This document shows, one piece after another, positions 8,133 to 18,205 of a DNA stretch of 41,790 bases (its first letter is position 1; every line of letters begins with the position of its first letter). Made by a program: the position numbers and the translations under genes. Origin of the DNA: Isotricha intestinalis (Eukaryota; Ciliophora; Litostomatea; Vestibuliferida; Isotrichidae); the NCBI GenBank assembly GCA_023807065.1, contig JAJJLU010003652.1, positions 1-41,790 of the forward strand, given 5' to 3'. The notes below the pieces were generated by a model, which was given only the letters and a program-made list of their open reading frames with translations, had not been told where the DNA came from and searched no databases.

Positions 8133-10961
8133 TCACTTTTTATTTTTATGTTTATCAATAGGATTAATTGAAGAAGAATGATATTTTTTATTATTTAAAC
8201 TAGCATCTCTATTTTGATTAACTTTATTCATAATAATATTATTATTATTAAATTTATTTTTAATATTATTATTACTTCTTCCTGAAGGTGAATTAATTCT
8301 AATATTTTGATATTGTCCTGATTCATAATTCATTTGTACATCAATTTTTTTTGCTAATAAAGCTTTATTTCTTTTTTGAATATCATTCTTAAAAAATTTT
8401 CCCATTGATTTAATATCATTTGTAAAAAAATAAGGATTTTTTATTGTATTTGTATTAGACATCCTATTACTTGATATTGTAGAATTTTCTTGTAATTTTA
8501 TTCCTTCTGATAATATATTACAATCTGTTTTTATCGGTTGTGTATTATAATAATCAAAACCTTTTTTTGGGTTTCCTAAAATATTTTTACTTTGATTATT
8601 ATTTATTATATTGTTATTTATTATATTATTATTATTATTATTATTATTTTTATTTGATATAAATTCAACTTTCCCAATTTGATTTGTTTGGTTTTTATTT
8701 ACTAAATAATTATTTGAATAATTATTTTTCATTCCTTTATTTTTAGTTCTATTTGAATTATTTGAACAAATTGAATTTGAACTAATATTATTTGAATTAT
8801 TATTTTCATTAGAATGACTATTATTTCTAATTAAATCTCTAGTACTATTTCTATAAGAAGTATTATCATTATTATTCTCAAAATTTTGATTATTATTTTT
8901 ATCAATATGTGAATGACTAACTTTATGATTAATATTATTGTAATTAGTATTTTTATTAAAATTATTATTTTGACCTAAAACCAAATGTGAAGGTTCAATA
9001 TTCGAAGAAGCAGTTTTTCTAAGATGAGAATTATTAATATTATTAATTTTATTACTAATATTATTATTAATATTATTTTTCATATTATTTGAAACAGTAT
9101 TAACTTTCCTTATTGTTGTTTTTACTTTCTTTTGATTATTTGCAATAATTGCATTAATACTTGTAATTTTTTTATTATTTTCTGATATTGTTGTATTAAT
9201 TGGAGTTAAATTATTTTGACTTGTATCACTAAAAGAATCCATTGAATTTGTTCTATTTTTTATTATTGGTGTTTTATTTTGATGAAGTTGAGGTATTTCA
9301 GTCACTAATTTTATAGGATAATTATCTAATATCTTTTCTTTTGAATGATTTTTTATTTCTAAATCATATGTTGAACTATTTCTTGATTTATCCATTTTAT
9401 TCAATGAAAGTTTTGATTTATTTTTTATTTCTTTTTTTTGTTTTAATGAATTATCTAATTGTCTTTGTTCTTCTTGAGATATTATAAAACTTTTTTCTCT
9501 TTTTTGATTATTGTTATTTACATTATTTATATTATTCATATTATTAATATTATTATTTATATTATTATATGTTGATACTTTATTTATTGTATTAAATATA
9601 TGTTGCTCAGTTTTTTTATTTGATTGAATTATTATATTATTAATATTACCTTTATTATTATTATTTTCTTTTAAATCATTTATTGTATTATTTCTTTTTG
9701 TTTGGTCAATTTGTTTTTGAATTGTTTTTTCTTGATTCTTAAAAAAAAAAGGATTTTGTTTTGTAGAAGATTTACTTCTCATATACTCTTTCTTTTTATT
9801 ATTAATATCATTTGGAGTTTTATAAAAATTATTATCTATAATTTTCTTAATAATTTTTTCTTTATTACTTTCAAAATTATTATAATTTCTATTTGAAGTA
9901 TAAGTTGTTGTACTTATTGTAGAAGTTGTATTAATGTAATTTTGATGAATGTCATTATTATTCATAATTTGTTTTTTAATATTTGGTGTATTTATATTTG
10001 TAATTGAGATTTTATTTTCTTTTTCATTTTCCTTAGAAAAAAATTGATTAGTATTTCCACAAAAAGATTTTGATTGTTCTTTTTTTAATTCATTAATTCT
10101 TTTTTCTTCACATTGTTTAATCATATTTTCAGTAGGATTTTCACAAATAAAAACAATAGGAAATAATTTTTTAAAATAAGTGTTTAATTTTAATAAAGGA
10201 GGAGTTAATATTATTAAACAAACAGCATCTTCTTTTCCAAAACCATCTAAAACAATTTCTTTTTTTGAAAAATAACAATATCTTAAATCTAAAGTGGTAA
10301 ATATTGTTAATTGAGGATCATGAATAATCATATATAATGATAAAGTAAATAATTCTTTAATAAATGGAATTATATTTTTTGAATCTAAATCTTTTTCTAT
10401 TTCTTTTATTTCTTCTTCTGAAAATAATTTCCCTTTTTGAGTACTTATTTCTAATCTTATATTTAATAATATTTTATTAAGTAATTCATCATTAAATTTA
10501 ATTATTGTTTTAAAATAATCTTGGAATATTATTGATTGAAATTTATTAAAAAACAATTTTATATCATCATTATTAAAATTATCATATCCAAAACAATTTA
10601 AAATTTCTTTAATTTTTTCTTTTATTTTTTCATCAGCAATATCATAAACAATTCTAACAGTAATATTAATAACTCTAACTAATAGAATATTTTTATAAAA
10701 AATATTATCAAAACTATCCATTATTGTATTTTCAACTAATTTTTTCCATCTTTCAACAAATTCATCTGGCCAAGGATAATTTGTTGATGAATCATTTGAT
10801 GGTTTTCTATATTTTTGAACATCTTCTCTTAATTTTTGAATTTCTTTCTCTTTTCTTGTATTTTCTATTCTTAATTTTCTTATATCATTCTCTAATTCTT
10901 CATATTTCCTTTTTAATTCACTTAATTCTAAATAATTAAAAGATGAGTCTCCCTCATTCAT
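8133..10961 (-). CDS. Asn-rich protein with N-terminal coiled coil
   Basis: A 942-residue protein that I do not recognise. Residues 10-52 form a charged coiled coil (ELKRKYEELENDIRKLRIEN and so on). Residues 62-290 are a normally composed, probably folded region beginning WPDEFVERWKKLVEN, with alternating helices. From about residue 300 to the end it is low complexity, dominated by Asn with Lys, Ser, Thr and Ile, including polyAsn runs near 8580-8650 where the DNA is an ATT/TTA microsatellite. Such tails are common in A+T-rich protists. It ends in TGA, one of two intact genes here to do so. It lies 90 bases downstream of the ARM gene's start, on the same strand. A cytoskeletal or scaffold role would be only a guess. 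Confidence 0.8.
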   Translation of the reverse strand: MNEGDSSFNYLELSELKRKYEELENDIRKLRIENTRKEKEIQKLREDVQKYRKPSNDSSTNYPWPDEFVERWKKLVENTIMDSFDNIFYKNILLVRVINITVRIVYDIADEKIKEKIKEILNCFGYDNFNNDDIKLFFNKFQSIIFQDYFKTIIKFNDELLNKILLNIRLEISTQKGKLFSEEEIKEIEKDLDSKNIIPFIKELFTLSLYMIIHDPQLTIFTTLDLRYCYFSKKEIVLDGFGKEDAVCLIILTPPLLKLNTYFKKLFPIVFICENPTENMIKQCEEKRINELKKEQSKSFCGNTNQFFSKENEKENKISITNINTPNIKKQIMNNNDIHQNYINTTSTISTTTYTSNRNYNNFESNKEKIIKKIIDNNFYKTPNDINNKKKEYMRSKSSTKQNPFFFKNQEKTIQKQIDQTKRNNTINDLKENNNNKGNINNIIIQSNKKTEQHIFNTINKVSTYNNINNNINNMNNINNVNNNNQKREKSFIISQEEQRQLDNSLKQKKEIKNKSKLSLNKMDKSRNSSTYDLEIKNHSKEKILDNYPIKLVTEIPQLHQNKTPIIKNRTNSMDSFSDTSQNNLTPINTTISENNKKITSINAIIANNQKKVKTTIRKVNTVSNNMKNNINNNISNKINNINNSHLRKTASSNIEPSHLVLGQNNNFNKNTNYNNINHKVSHSHIDKNNNQNFENNNDNTSYRNSTRDLIRNNSHSNENNNSNNISSNSICSNNSNRTKNKGMKNNYSNNYLVNKNQTNQIGKVEFISNKNNNNNNNNIINNNIINNNQSKNILGNPKKGFDYYNTQPIKTDCNILSEGIKLQENSTISSNRMSNTNTIKNPYFFTNDIKSMGKFFKNDIQKRNKALLAKKIDVQMNYESGQYQNIRINSPSGRSNNNIKNKFNNNNIIMNKVNQNRDASLNNKKYHSSSINPIDKHKNKK

Positions 10962-11312
10962 TTAATTATTTTTCGATTTATTATTTTTAAATTTTTAAAA
11001 TAAAAAAAACAATAATTATTATTTTGTTATTATTTCAAAAATAATTTTCAGCTGTTATTTATCTTTTTAAATAACTTTGTATTATTATTTAATGTTTCTA
11101 ATAACAGTCATTTATAATTATTAATAAATATAATATAAGGAAAAATAAAAATAAAAATAAGAAGTTTAACATTTTTTATTTTATATTCATAATTATTTAT
11201 TTTTTTTAATATTATTAGATTCATTTATCTTTTTTTATTAAAAATAAAAAATTAAATAACAAACAAAGAAATTTAAAATAAATAAAAATGAATAAAAAAC
11301 TAAAATAAAAAT
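10962..11312. other. Intergenic A/T-rich spacer
   Basis: About 350 bases between two minus-strand genes. It should contain the promoter of the Asn-rich gene and the 3' end of the next, but no open frame, RNA gene or clear motif is seen. Confidence 0.5.
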
Positions 11313-12534
11313 TTAATTATCTTGAATTTCAATATCAGAAATATTCCAAGCTTCATCTTTTTTATCTGAATTATGATTATTTCCTTCTTCTTCAGGAGGA
11401 GGTAATTCTTGAACTTCTTTTTTTTCATTTTTTTCACTAACATTTTGATTTTGAGTGTTATTTTTATTTTGATCAAATAAACTTATAGGTAAAGAATCAA
11501 TTTTTTCATCTTCAAAATTTTCCATTTTATAAAAAGGAGGAATTGCTTCTTTATTTAAAGTATTATCAGAAATAATATCTAAAATAATATTATATTGTTC
11601 TTTGACTCTTTCTTTTTTATCAATTAAACTTTGAATTTTAATTAAATAATTTTCATAAGATAAAGGATTATTTCTACTTTGTAAAATTCTTAATTTTTTT
11701 AAAGTTTCATTTTCTTCTAATAGCATATTTATTTTTTGATTTTTTTCTTCTGTTAAAATGTCAAAAAAAGCTTTTCTTTTAATTAAAGATTCATTTTTAT
11801 TCATAAAAGGAACAATAGTAAAATTTGCCCAATGACTATATAAATTAATATTTTCTGGATTTTTACATTCTCTTTGAATAAAAATTTCAACTTCATTAAA
11901 TTTTTTCTGTATTTGTTTTACTAAAGAAGATTTTTTATTTACATTATCTGTTAATTCTATTATTTGATCTTTATAATATAAATAATTTTCTTCATTTCTT
12001 CTTCTTGTTTCTTCTATTATTTGCTTATTTATTAATATTTTCCCATTTATTTCATTTATATCTAATCTTAATTGTTTCTTTGTTTTAAAGTAATTTACTA
12101 TTTTTTCAAAATTATTCATTAATTTTCTTTTTTGATCTTGTTTTAAGTTCATTATTGGAATAAAATTTGAAATATATTCTAAATTTATTGATAAAGTATT
12201 TTCTAAATCAAAAATATGTTCTTGGATTTTTGATATATTTTTTGGCTTTTTTTCTGAAGAATTAATTGCTTCTATTAATTTTTGACGTGTATTTCTAAAT
12301 GTATAATCAAGACACTCAGTTGAATTTGATGCTCTTGCTAAATTTTTATAAAATTATATATAAAATTATTTTTCTATTTACTTGTATAAAAGTGATTTAA
12401 TTGTCTATTTGTATTTATTTCATTATTACTATATAATTAAATATTTTATTTTACTTATTAATATCTTTACTCATTTGTTTATTATCATTATTATTTTTCT
12501 TATCTTTTTTCCTTCCTAATCTGAAGAAATTCAT
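11313..12534 (-). CDS. Coiled-coil protein with two tiny introns
   Basis: Three exons, 12534-12455, 12428-12382 and 12337-11313, give 383 residues. Exon 1 encodes a basic start, MNFFRLGRKKDKK; after splicing the frame runs through RASNSTECLDYTFRNTRQ and KLIEAINSSEKKPKNISKIQ into the long last exon. An ATG at 12152 would open only the last 279 codons, but the frame upstream of it stays open to the splice site and encodes normal protein, so 12534 is preferred. Predicted mostly helical: heptad-like stretches cover about residues 90-320, then an acidic tail containing PPPEEE. I do not recognise the family. The start is divergent from the CLEC16A-like gene, with 96 bases between the two ATGs, so they may share a promoter. 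Confidence 0.7.
12338..12381 (-). other. 44-base intron (second) in coiled-coil gene
   Basis: Reads GTAAATAGAA at the 5' side and AAATTTAG at the 3' side on the minus strand. It contains in-frame stops and its removal restores the frame. Confidence 0.7.
12429..12454 (-). other. 26-base intron (first) in coiled-coil gene
   Basis: Begins GTAAAATAAA and ends TTATATAG on the minus strand. At 26 bases it is the shortest in the window. The unspliced frame would stop at the TAA overlapping the donor site. Confidence 0.65.
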
Positions 12535-12630
12535 TTATTTAAAAAAAAGAAAATATTAATAAAAAATATAAAATCAAATCAATATTAAAGTATTTGAATT
12601 TATTATTTATTTAATTAAAATAATATTTTT

Positions 12631-15312
12631 ATGTCAACAAATCAATCACTAAAAAAAAAAGAAGAAATATTTGAATTCAATAGATTATATAATAATTTTC
12701 ACTTGTTTGTTATAGGAAATCAAAAATTAGAAATTATAAAACCTCAATTAATAAAAATTATAGAAATTTTAGTAGAAAATTTAATTGAAAGTGATAAAAA
12801 TGATCCTGAAATTTTTAATCTTTTTAAACAAAACCAATTTATAAGTGAACTCGTTATTTTATTTAATAAAAGAGAAAGAGATATAAATTTACAAATAATT
12901 AAAAGTTTCTCTTTATTAGTAACTAATATATCAAATAAAGAAAATCTTGATTTTCTTTTTGAAAGTAATTTTATAAATGAAATATTAACTTTAGAAAATG
13001 AAAACATTGATAATGATTATTTATATTATTATATTAATTTTATAAAGCAACTTACATTAAAAATAAATGAGAAAACAATTCAATATTTTTATAATAAAGA
13101 AACATATTCTTTTCATATGTTAACAAATATGTTAAAATTTTATAATCATTCAGATCAAATGGTAAGAAATGTAATAAAAAATACATTTTTAACAATTTTA
13201 TCATTAAGTAAAAATTTTCAACCTTCATTAAATTTTATATGTTCACTTCCAGTTTTATCATATTTTAATTTTTTAGGTTGTAGAATGAGAGATATGATAA
13301 AAACATATAATAAAAAAATTAAAAATAATAAAATAGATGAAGTCAATTATTTACATGATGAAATAATAAATGATATAATGTATATTCAAGATATATTTTC
13401 TTTAAATATTCCAATAATAACATTTATATTAACAAATACAATATTTTATTATGTGATTTTTACTGAAATTTATGCTTCTTTTATTTTTGAAAAACCTATA
13501 ATTTCTTTAAAATGTTGTTTTTATATTTTAATTTTATTTTTAAAATATATAAAAGAAGAAGGATTTATTAATTGCTTAATAGGAGTATTATTTCTTGATA
13601 AATTACATCATAGATTAATAGAACAAATAAAAAATCCTCCTGAATTTTTACCTAATTACGAAGCTGATTGGGAACCATTAAAAAAAAAGAAAAAAGTCCC
13701 TTTTGAAGATTATATTACTTTTAATTTTAATAAAGAATTCATTTTATTATTATATAATAATACTTCGATTTATTCAGAAAATAAAAAGATATATAAAAAA
13801 ATACAAGAGAAAAAAAAGGTTTTTCCTGATTTAGAATCAAACGAAGATGAATTATATAAATCAATATTAAATGTATTAAATGATATAATTAAAAAAAAAG
13901 ATGTTGAAAATGTAAAAAAATATCATAATATAATTTCAAAGACAACTGGAATTCAAACTGGATTATCATATCATTATGATATTAAATGTCCAATTAATGT
14001 TATTAGAAAAACATTTGAATTAACAAAATTATCTTTATCTTCTGAGATAAGTAATACAAAGTTTATGAAAAATGAAATTAAAAGTAATTTTTTTATTTTT
14101 TTAGATTCAAATGATGAAAATTTAATTTTTCTAATTTCTAACTTTTTATATTTTATTTTTCATAATCAATATATAAGTAAAGAATTATTATCCTTTATTA
14201 ATTTAGCAAATCCGGAATTTATTTCAAAAAATCAAAAAGAAAATAATAAAAATGATTTTTTAGAAGATATTAAAATGTTAAATATTAATAATAATCAAGA
14301 AAATAAAGGAGAAAAAAATTTTATAAATGATAAATTAGATTTTTCAACATATCATGAGATTTTAAAATGGAAAAAATTATCTCTTTCAAATAAAGAAAGT
14401 TTAAATAATGAAATATTAAAAAAATATTTTATAATTAATCAATCAATATATAATTATGATTGTACAAGTAAATATTTAAATTTAATTATTTATCCTCCTC
14501 AAAATGTTTTTAGACAAACAACATTTGTTTTAATTTTTGAAGTTTTAAAATATTTTATCTTATATAAAAATGAAGAAGGAATTGAAAAGCCTTTAAATAT
14601 AGAATCTATTCATAAAAATAAAATTAGAAATTTAATGATTTCTATTTCTAAATCTCTTATTGCTTTACTTGATAAAAAATTCGAAATAAAAACTTGTTGT
14701 TTTGAATTTTTACAAGAACAAATTAATTTAATTAAAAGATATAATGATATTAATTATGTTTCAAATATTATTATTAATAATTCATATATTTTATTTCCAA
14801 ATGAATTAATTGATTCTATTGTTAATTATCCAGAAATATTTAAAAATGTGAAAGGAGATGTTAATAAATATAAAAAAAGTTTATTTTCTTTTTTATTATT
14901 TTATGATATTTACGCTAAGACTTTTGGAATAAAAAAAATTGATTATCCTTCTAAATTTATAGAATCAACAATTGAAGAACCTAAAAAAATATTATTTGAA
15001 ATTAATAATAAAAAAAAAGAAGGTAGTTATCAAATTATTAATGATGAATTTATTTTTATTGAAGATAATAAAAAAGAAGTAATGAATATTCTTAATATTA
15101 GTATTAATATTAATGAAGATAAAAAAAGTGGAAAAATACTTAATTTAAGTAATTTAAAAGAATTTAAAATTTCTTTTTTTGATGATATTGAATCTTTAGA
15201 TATTTTTAAAAGGAATATTGAAGAAAAAATTAAATTAATAAATGATACTTATTATAATTCAATGAAATTGTTTTTTGAAACTATTATAGAAAACGATAAA
15301 AATATTAAATAA
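12631..15312 (+). CDS. CLEC16A: CLEC16A/FPL-domain endosome-autophagy protein
   Basis: An 893-residue protein without introns (human CLEC16A is about 1050). The N-terminal FPL domain spans about residues 50-200: the region YYYINFIKQLTLKINEKTIQ then YFYNKETYSFHMLTNMLKFY and NHSDQMVRNVIKNTFLTI matches the very conserved CLEC16A/Ema/GOP-1 segment (YYISFLKTLSLKLN, HFFYNEHTNDFALYTEAIKF, FNHPESMVR). The remaining 690 residues are helical and fast evolving, with Lys/Asn-rich loops near residues 350-400 and 530-575. In animals CLEC16A and its fly homologue Ema act on endosomes in endolysosomal trafficking, autophagy and mitophagy; plant and protist homologues are known mainly by the domain. The role here is inferred from the family. 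Confidence 0.85.
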   Translation: MSTNQSLKKKEEIFEFNRLYNNFHLFVIGNQKLEIIKPQLIKIIEILVENLIESDKNDPEIFNLFKQNQFISELVILFNKRERDINLQIIKSFSLLVTNISNKENLDFLFESNFINEILTLENENIDNDYLYYYINFIKQLTLKINEKTIQYFYNKETYSFHMLTNMLKFYNHSDQMVRNVIKNTFLTILSLSKNFQPSLNFICSLPVLSYFNFLGCRMRDMIKTYNKKIKNNKIDEVNYLHDEIINDIMYIQDIFSLNIPIITFILTNTIFYYVIFTEIYASFIFEKPIISLKCCFYILILFLKYIKEEGFINCLIGVLFLDKLHHRLIEQIKNPPEFLPNYEADWEPLKKKKKVPFEDYITFNFNKEFILLLYNNTSIYSENKKIYKKIQEKKKVFPDLESNEDELYKSILNVLNDIIKKKDVENVKKYHNIISKTTGIQTGLSYHYDIKCPINVIRKTFELTKLSLSSEISNTKFMKNEIKSNFFIFLDSNDENLIFLISNFLYFIFHNQYISKELLSFINLANPEFISKNQKENNKNDFLEDIKMLNINNNQENKGEKNFINDKLDFSTYHEILKWKKLSLSNKESLNNEILKKYFIINQSIYNYDCTSKYLNLIIYPPQNVFRQTTFVLIFEVLKYFILYKNEEGIEKPLNIESIHKNKIRNLMISISKSLIALLDKKFEIKTCCFEFLQEQINLIKRYNDINYVSNIIINNSYILFPNELIDSIVNYPEIFKNVKGDVNKYKKSLFSFLLFYDIYAKTFGIKKIDYPSKFIESTIEEPKKILFEINNKKKEGSYQIINDEFIFIEDNKKEVMNILNISININEDKKSGKILNLSNLKEFKISFFDDIESLDIFKRNIEEKIKLINDTYYNSMKLFFETIIENDKNIK

Positions 15313-15495
15313 TTATTTAATTTACATAAGTTAATAATATATTCAATTTTATATTTTATATACTAATTAATTATTAAAAAATATTTTTTCTAATTTAAAA
15401 AAATTTTTAAAAAATTAAAAAATTTTGTAAAAATATTCAAAATAAATAGTTAAATAGATTTCCAACTTTAATTCCAAAAAAAAAAAAATTTAAAA

Positions 15496-16596
15496 ATGTC
15501 ATATTTTATTTTAGAAGATGATTTCATAGAACCTTCGCTATTATATATCCCAGAACATAATTCATTTAAAGAATTATTCCCTTCAATAGAATATTCAATA
15601 GATAAAAGAGAATTTATAGATGAATTAATATGTCCAATATGTTTAGATATATTAGATAAACCAATCTCATGTAATACATGTGAATGTATGATATGTGAGA
15701 AATGTTATAATCATATAGAAATTCAAAATGTTTGTCCTTGTTGTAATAATTTTTTCATTATTAAAAAAATTCAAAGACAAATTATAAATATATTATATAA
15801 TACTCAATATTCTTGTCCTGAATGTAATTCTATTTTAAAATATAATGAATTTAATGATCATTCTAAAATTTGCTTTTGCAAAATTTATAAATGTTTAACT
15901 GAAAATTGTAACTTTACAGGAACTTTAAATTTAATGAAACAACATATTTTAAAATGTGGTTTAAGTATTATTAAATGTGATTTATGTAATAAAGAAGTTA
16001 AAAAAGTATTTTTAAAAGAACATATTGAACAATGTGAAAATGAATTTATTCCTTGTATTTATTGTTATGAAAATATTAAAAGAAAATATATGGAACAACA
16101 TTTTCTTATTTGTCCTCAATTTCAAATTAAATGTGATAATTGTGGATTATTTATTCTTAGAAAAAATTTAAATGAACATAAAATGAGTACTTTATGCTTA
16201 AAAACTCAAGTTGAAAATTTAACTAAAGATATTATTGAAGAAAAAAATAAAAGAGTAAAAGCTGAAAATGATGCTTTAGATGAGAAAAATAAAAGAATTG
16301 AAATTGAAAGAGAATTAAATTTATTAAAAGGAAACATTAATAATGGAGAATTAAGTCCTTTAAATGAAAGTGTTTTTTCTTCTATTCATAATAGAAATGA
16401 ATATGAAGATATTGAATCTCAAATTATGGAAAATGATATAAATTTAAATAGTGAAATTAATAATATTGATGTTGAAAATAATTCAATGAATATTTATTTT
16501 AGTAATATTCATAATAGTGAAGAGAATAATATTAATAATAATAATCATAATCATAATAATGAAATAGAAAATGATGTTAGATTAATTGATTATTAA
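15496..16596 (+). CDS. RING and TRAF-type zinc-finger protein (putative E3 ligase)
   Basis: A 366-residue protein. A RING finger lies at about residues 46-83: CPIC (C46, C49), C59/C62, C64, C67, C70 and the closing CPCC (C80, C83). Residues 108-230 hold several TRAF-type zinc fingers seen as C-x2-C then H-x3-5-C units, for example CPECNSILKYNEFNDHSKIC and CDLCNKEVKKVFLKEHIEQC. Residues 233-278 form a coiled coil, likely for oligomerisation, followed by an Asn/Glu-rich tail with a short His/Asn run. No MATH domain is present, as in many protist TRAF-like proteins. The likely activity is ubiquitin transfer from an E2; the substrate is unknown. Same strand as its neighbours, with 183 bases after the CLEC16A-like gene. 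Confidence 0.85.
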   Translation: MSYFILEDDFIEPSLLYIPEHNSFKELFPSIEYSIDKREFIDELICPICLDILDKPISCNTCECMICEKCYNHIEIQNVCPCCNNFFIIKKIQRQIINILYNTQYSCPECNSILKYNEFNDHSKICFCKIYKCLTENCNFTGTLNLMKQHILKCGLSIIKCDLCNKEVKKVFLKEHIEQCENEFIPCIYCYENIKRKYMEQHFLICPQFQIKCDNCGLFILRKNLNEHKMSTLCLKTQVENLTKDIIEEKNKRVKAENDALDEKNKRIEIERELNLLKGNINNGELSPLNESVFSSIHNRNEYEDIESQIMENDINLNSEINNIDVENNSMNIYFSNIHNSEENNINNNNHNHNNEIENDVRLIDY

Positions 16597-16792
16597 ATCT
16601 TTAATCTTAAAATTAATTAAAAATAATATTAAAAAATATATAAAAAAATGAATGTTCTTCATTTGTTAGTAAAATCCTTATAAAATCATAATATTAAACC
16701 AAAAAAAATTATAAAAATTAAATATATAAAAAAAAATAAAATAAATCTTTTTCATCTCTAAAGAAAAAAAAATATAATATTTTAAAAAAAAA

Positions 16793-18061
16793 ATGACAAT
16801 TATTCAATTTATCTTAATAACAATAATTTCTTTAACAAAAGAAGATAAAACTGTATTTATTTTTAAGCACATTCGTCATGGAATAAGAGCTCCATTTTTC
16901 GATGATTCAAATGGAAAAACATATAAAGACATATTTAACATAAATTGGGAAAAAAGTGGAATTTTAACAGGAAGAGGAATTTCATTTGCATTTTCATCAG
17001 GAATAAAAGATCAACATAAATATAACACTCTAATTAAAGAAATGACTTCAAATAAACAATTAAGAATTAAAACAACTAATACTTATAATTCTAAAAGAAC
17101 TGCAAAAAGTTTTTTAGAAGGAATGTTTTCTTATCTTTTTATTCAAAATATTTCTAGATTATATGTTGATTTATTTAATGAAGAAGAAATCGGGCATTTA
17201 CTTCTTGATAAAAAATATTGTCCTAATTTTAAAAGAATGAGAGAATATAATAAGAGAAATATAGAAATTAAAAATATGTATAAAAAAATAAATGATACAT
17301 TTGGTAAGGAATTACTATTATTATATAATAAAGACAATTATGATTTTTTATTTAATTTTGAATCAGTTCATCATATTTGTGATACACTAATTATAGATTA
17401 TGAATTATATAATAATTTTACTTATTATATGAAACAATATGATATAAACGTAGAATTATTATATAATATGTGCATTGAATTTAGAAACATTAGTTTATTT
17501 AATGTTGAAATCAATGAAACTATTTCAAACGTTGCAATTCAAAAAACTTTTCCTTATATTATTCAATTAATGGAAAATGTAATAAATAATAAAAGTGAAC
17601 ATATAAAAATATTAATTTATTCTGGACATGATATTATGATTGCTCCTATGGAAATGTATTTAAAAAAAATATTTGGTACTCCTTTAATTTATCCTCATTA
17701 TGGAAGTAATTTAAATTTAAAATTAATTCAAAATGAAAATGAATTTTATGTTGAATATTATTTTTATGATGATTTAATTTATAAAACTAATTTCAATAAT
17801 TTTAAAGAAAAAATTTTAAAAGGATTATGGACTAATGAAGAAATTTCTGAATTTTGTAATAGAGATGTTAAATTAACGGATTTTAATTTTGCTTTGTTTA
17901 TTTTTGTTGTTTGTTTTATTATTTTTATTAGTTGTGCTTTTTCTTTTTTTATTTATAAATATTTAAAAAGGAAAAAAATTAATAAAAGAAAAATCTTCAT
18001 TGAAAAAGGTAATGAAGGAAATGAATTGGATTTTTTCAATAATATTTTTTTCGAAATTTAA
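16793..18061 (+). CDS. Membrane-anchored histidine acid phosphatase
   Basis: A 422-residue protein. Residues 1-15 form an uncharged hydrophobic leader typical of a signal peptide. The catalytic motif RHGIRAP is at residues 28-34, with the phospho-accepting His29, and the proton-donor HD pair is His279-Asp280 in YSGHDIMIAPM. The C terminus has one membrane helix at about residues 366-388 followed by a basic KYLKRKK and a short tail, the layout of lysosomal acid phosphatase: lumenal enzyme, type I anchor, cytosolic tail. It should cleave phosphomonoesters in the lysosome/phagosome or at the cell surface. Both catalytic motifs are intact. Family members also include phytases and 2-phosphoxylose phosphatase-like enzymes, so the substrate is open. 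Confidence 0.9.
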   Translation: MTIIQFILITIISLTKEDKTVFIFKHIRHGIRAPFFDDSNGKTYKDIFNINWEKSGILTGRGISFAFSSGIKDQHKYNTLIKEMTSNKQLRIKTTNTYNSKRTAKSFLEGMFSYLFIQNISRLYVDLFNEEEIGHLLLDKKYCPNFKRMREYNKRNIEIKNMYKKINDTFGKELLLLYNKDNYDFLFNFESVHHICDTLIIDYELYNNFTYYMKQYDINVELLYNMCIEFRNISLFNVEINETISNVAIQKTFPYIIQLMENVINNKSEHIKILIYSGHDIMIAPMEMYLKKIFGTPLIYPHYGSNLNLKLIQNENEFYVEYYFYDDLIYKTNFNNFKEKILKGLWTNEEISEFCNRDVKLTDFNFALFIFVVCFIIFISCAFSFFIYKYLKRKKINKRKIFIEKGNEGNELDFFNNIFFEI

Positions 18062-18205
18062 ACATTGTTTATTTATTTATTAATTTCTTTTTTTAAAATA
18101 GTGAATTTTATAATATAACATATTTTTAAAATTTAATTTATTTTTAATTTTTTAATTTTTTTTAATCATTATGTTTTCTACTTGTTTTTTAATTTAAATT
18201 AATAT

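Noticed and set aside
8570..8660. ATT/TTA repeat as a possible satellite or mobile element
   Set aside because: It lies in frame inside the Asn-rich protein and encodes polyAsn; no terminal repeats or target duplications are seen.
11313..12152. Coiled-coil protein starting at the ATG at 12152
   Set aside because: The frame continues upstream with protein-like sequence and joins through two GT-AG introns to an ATG at 12534.
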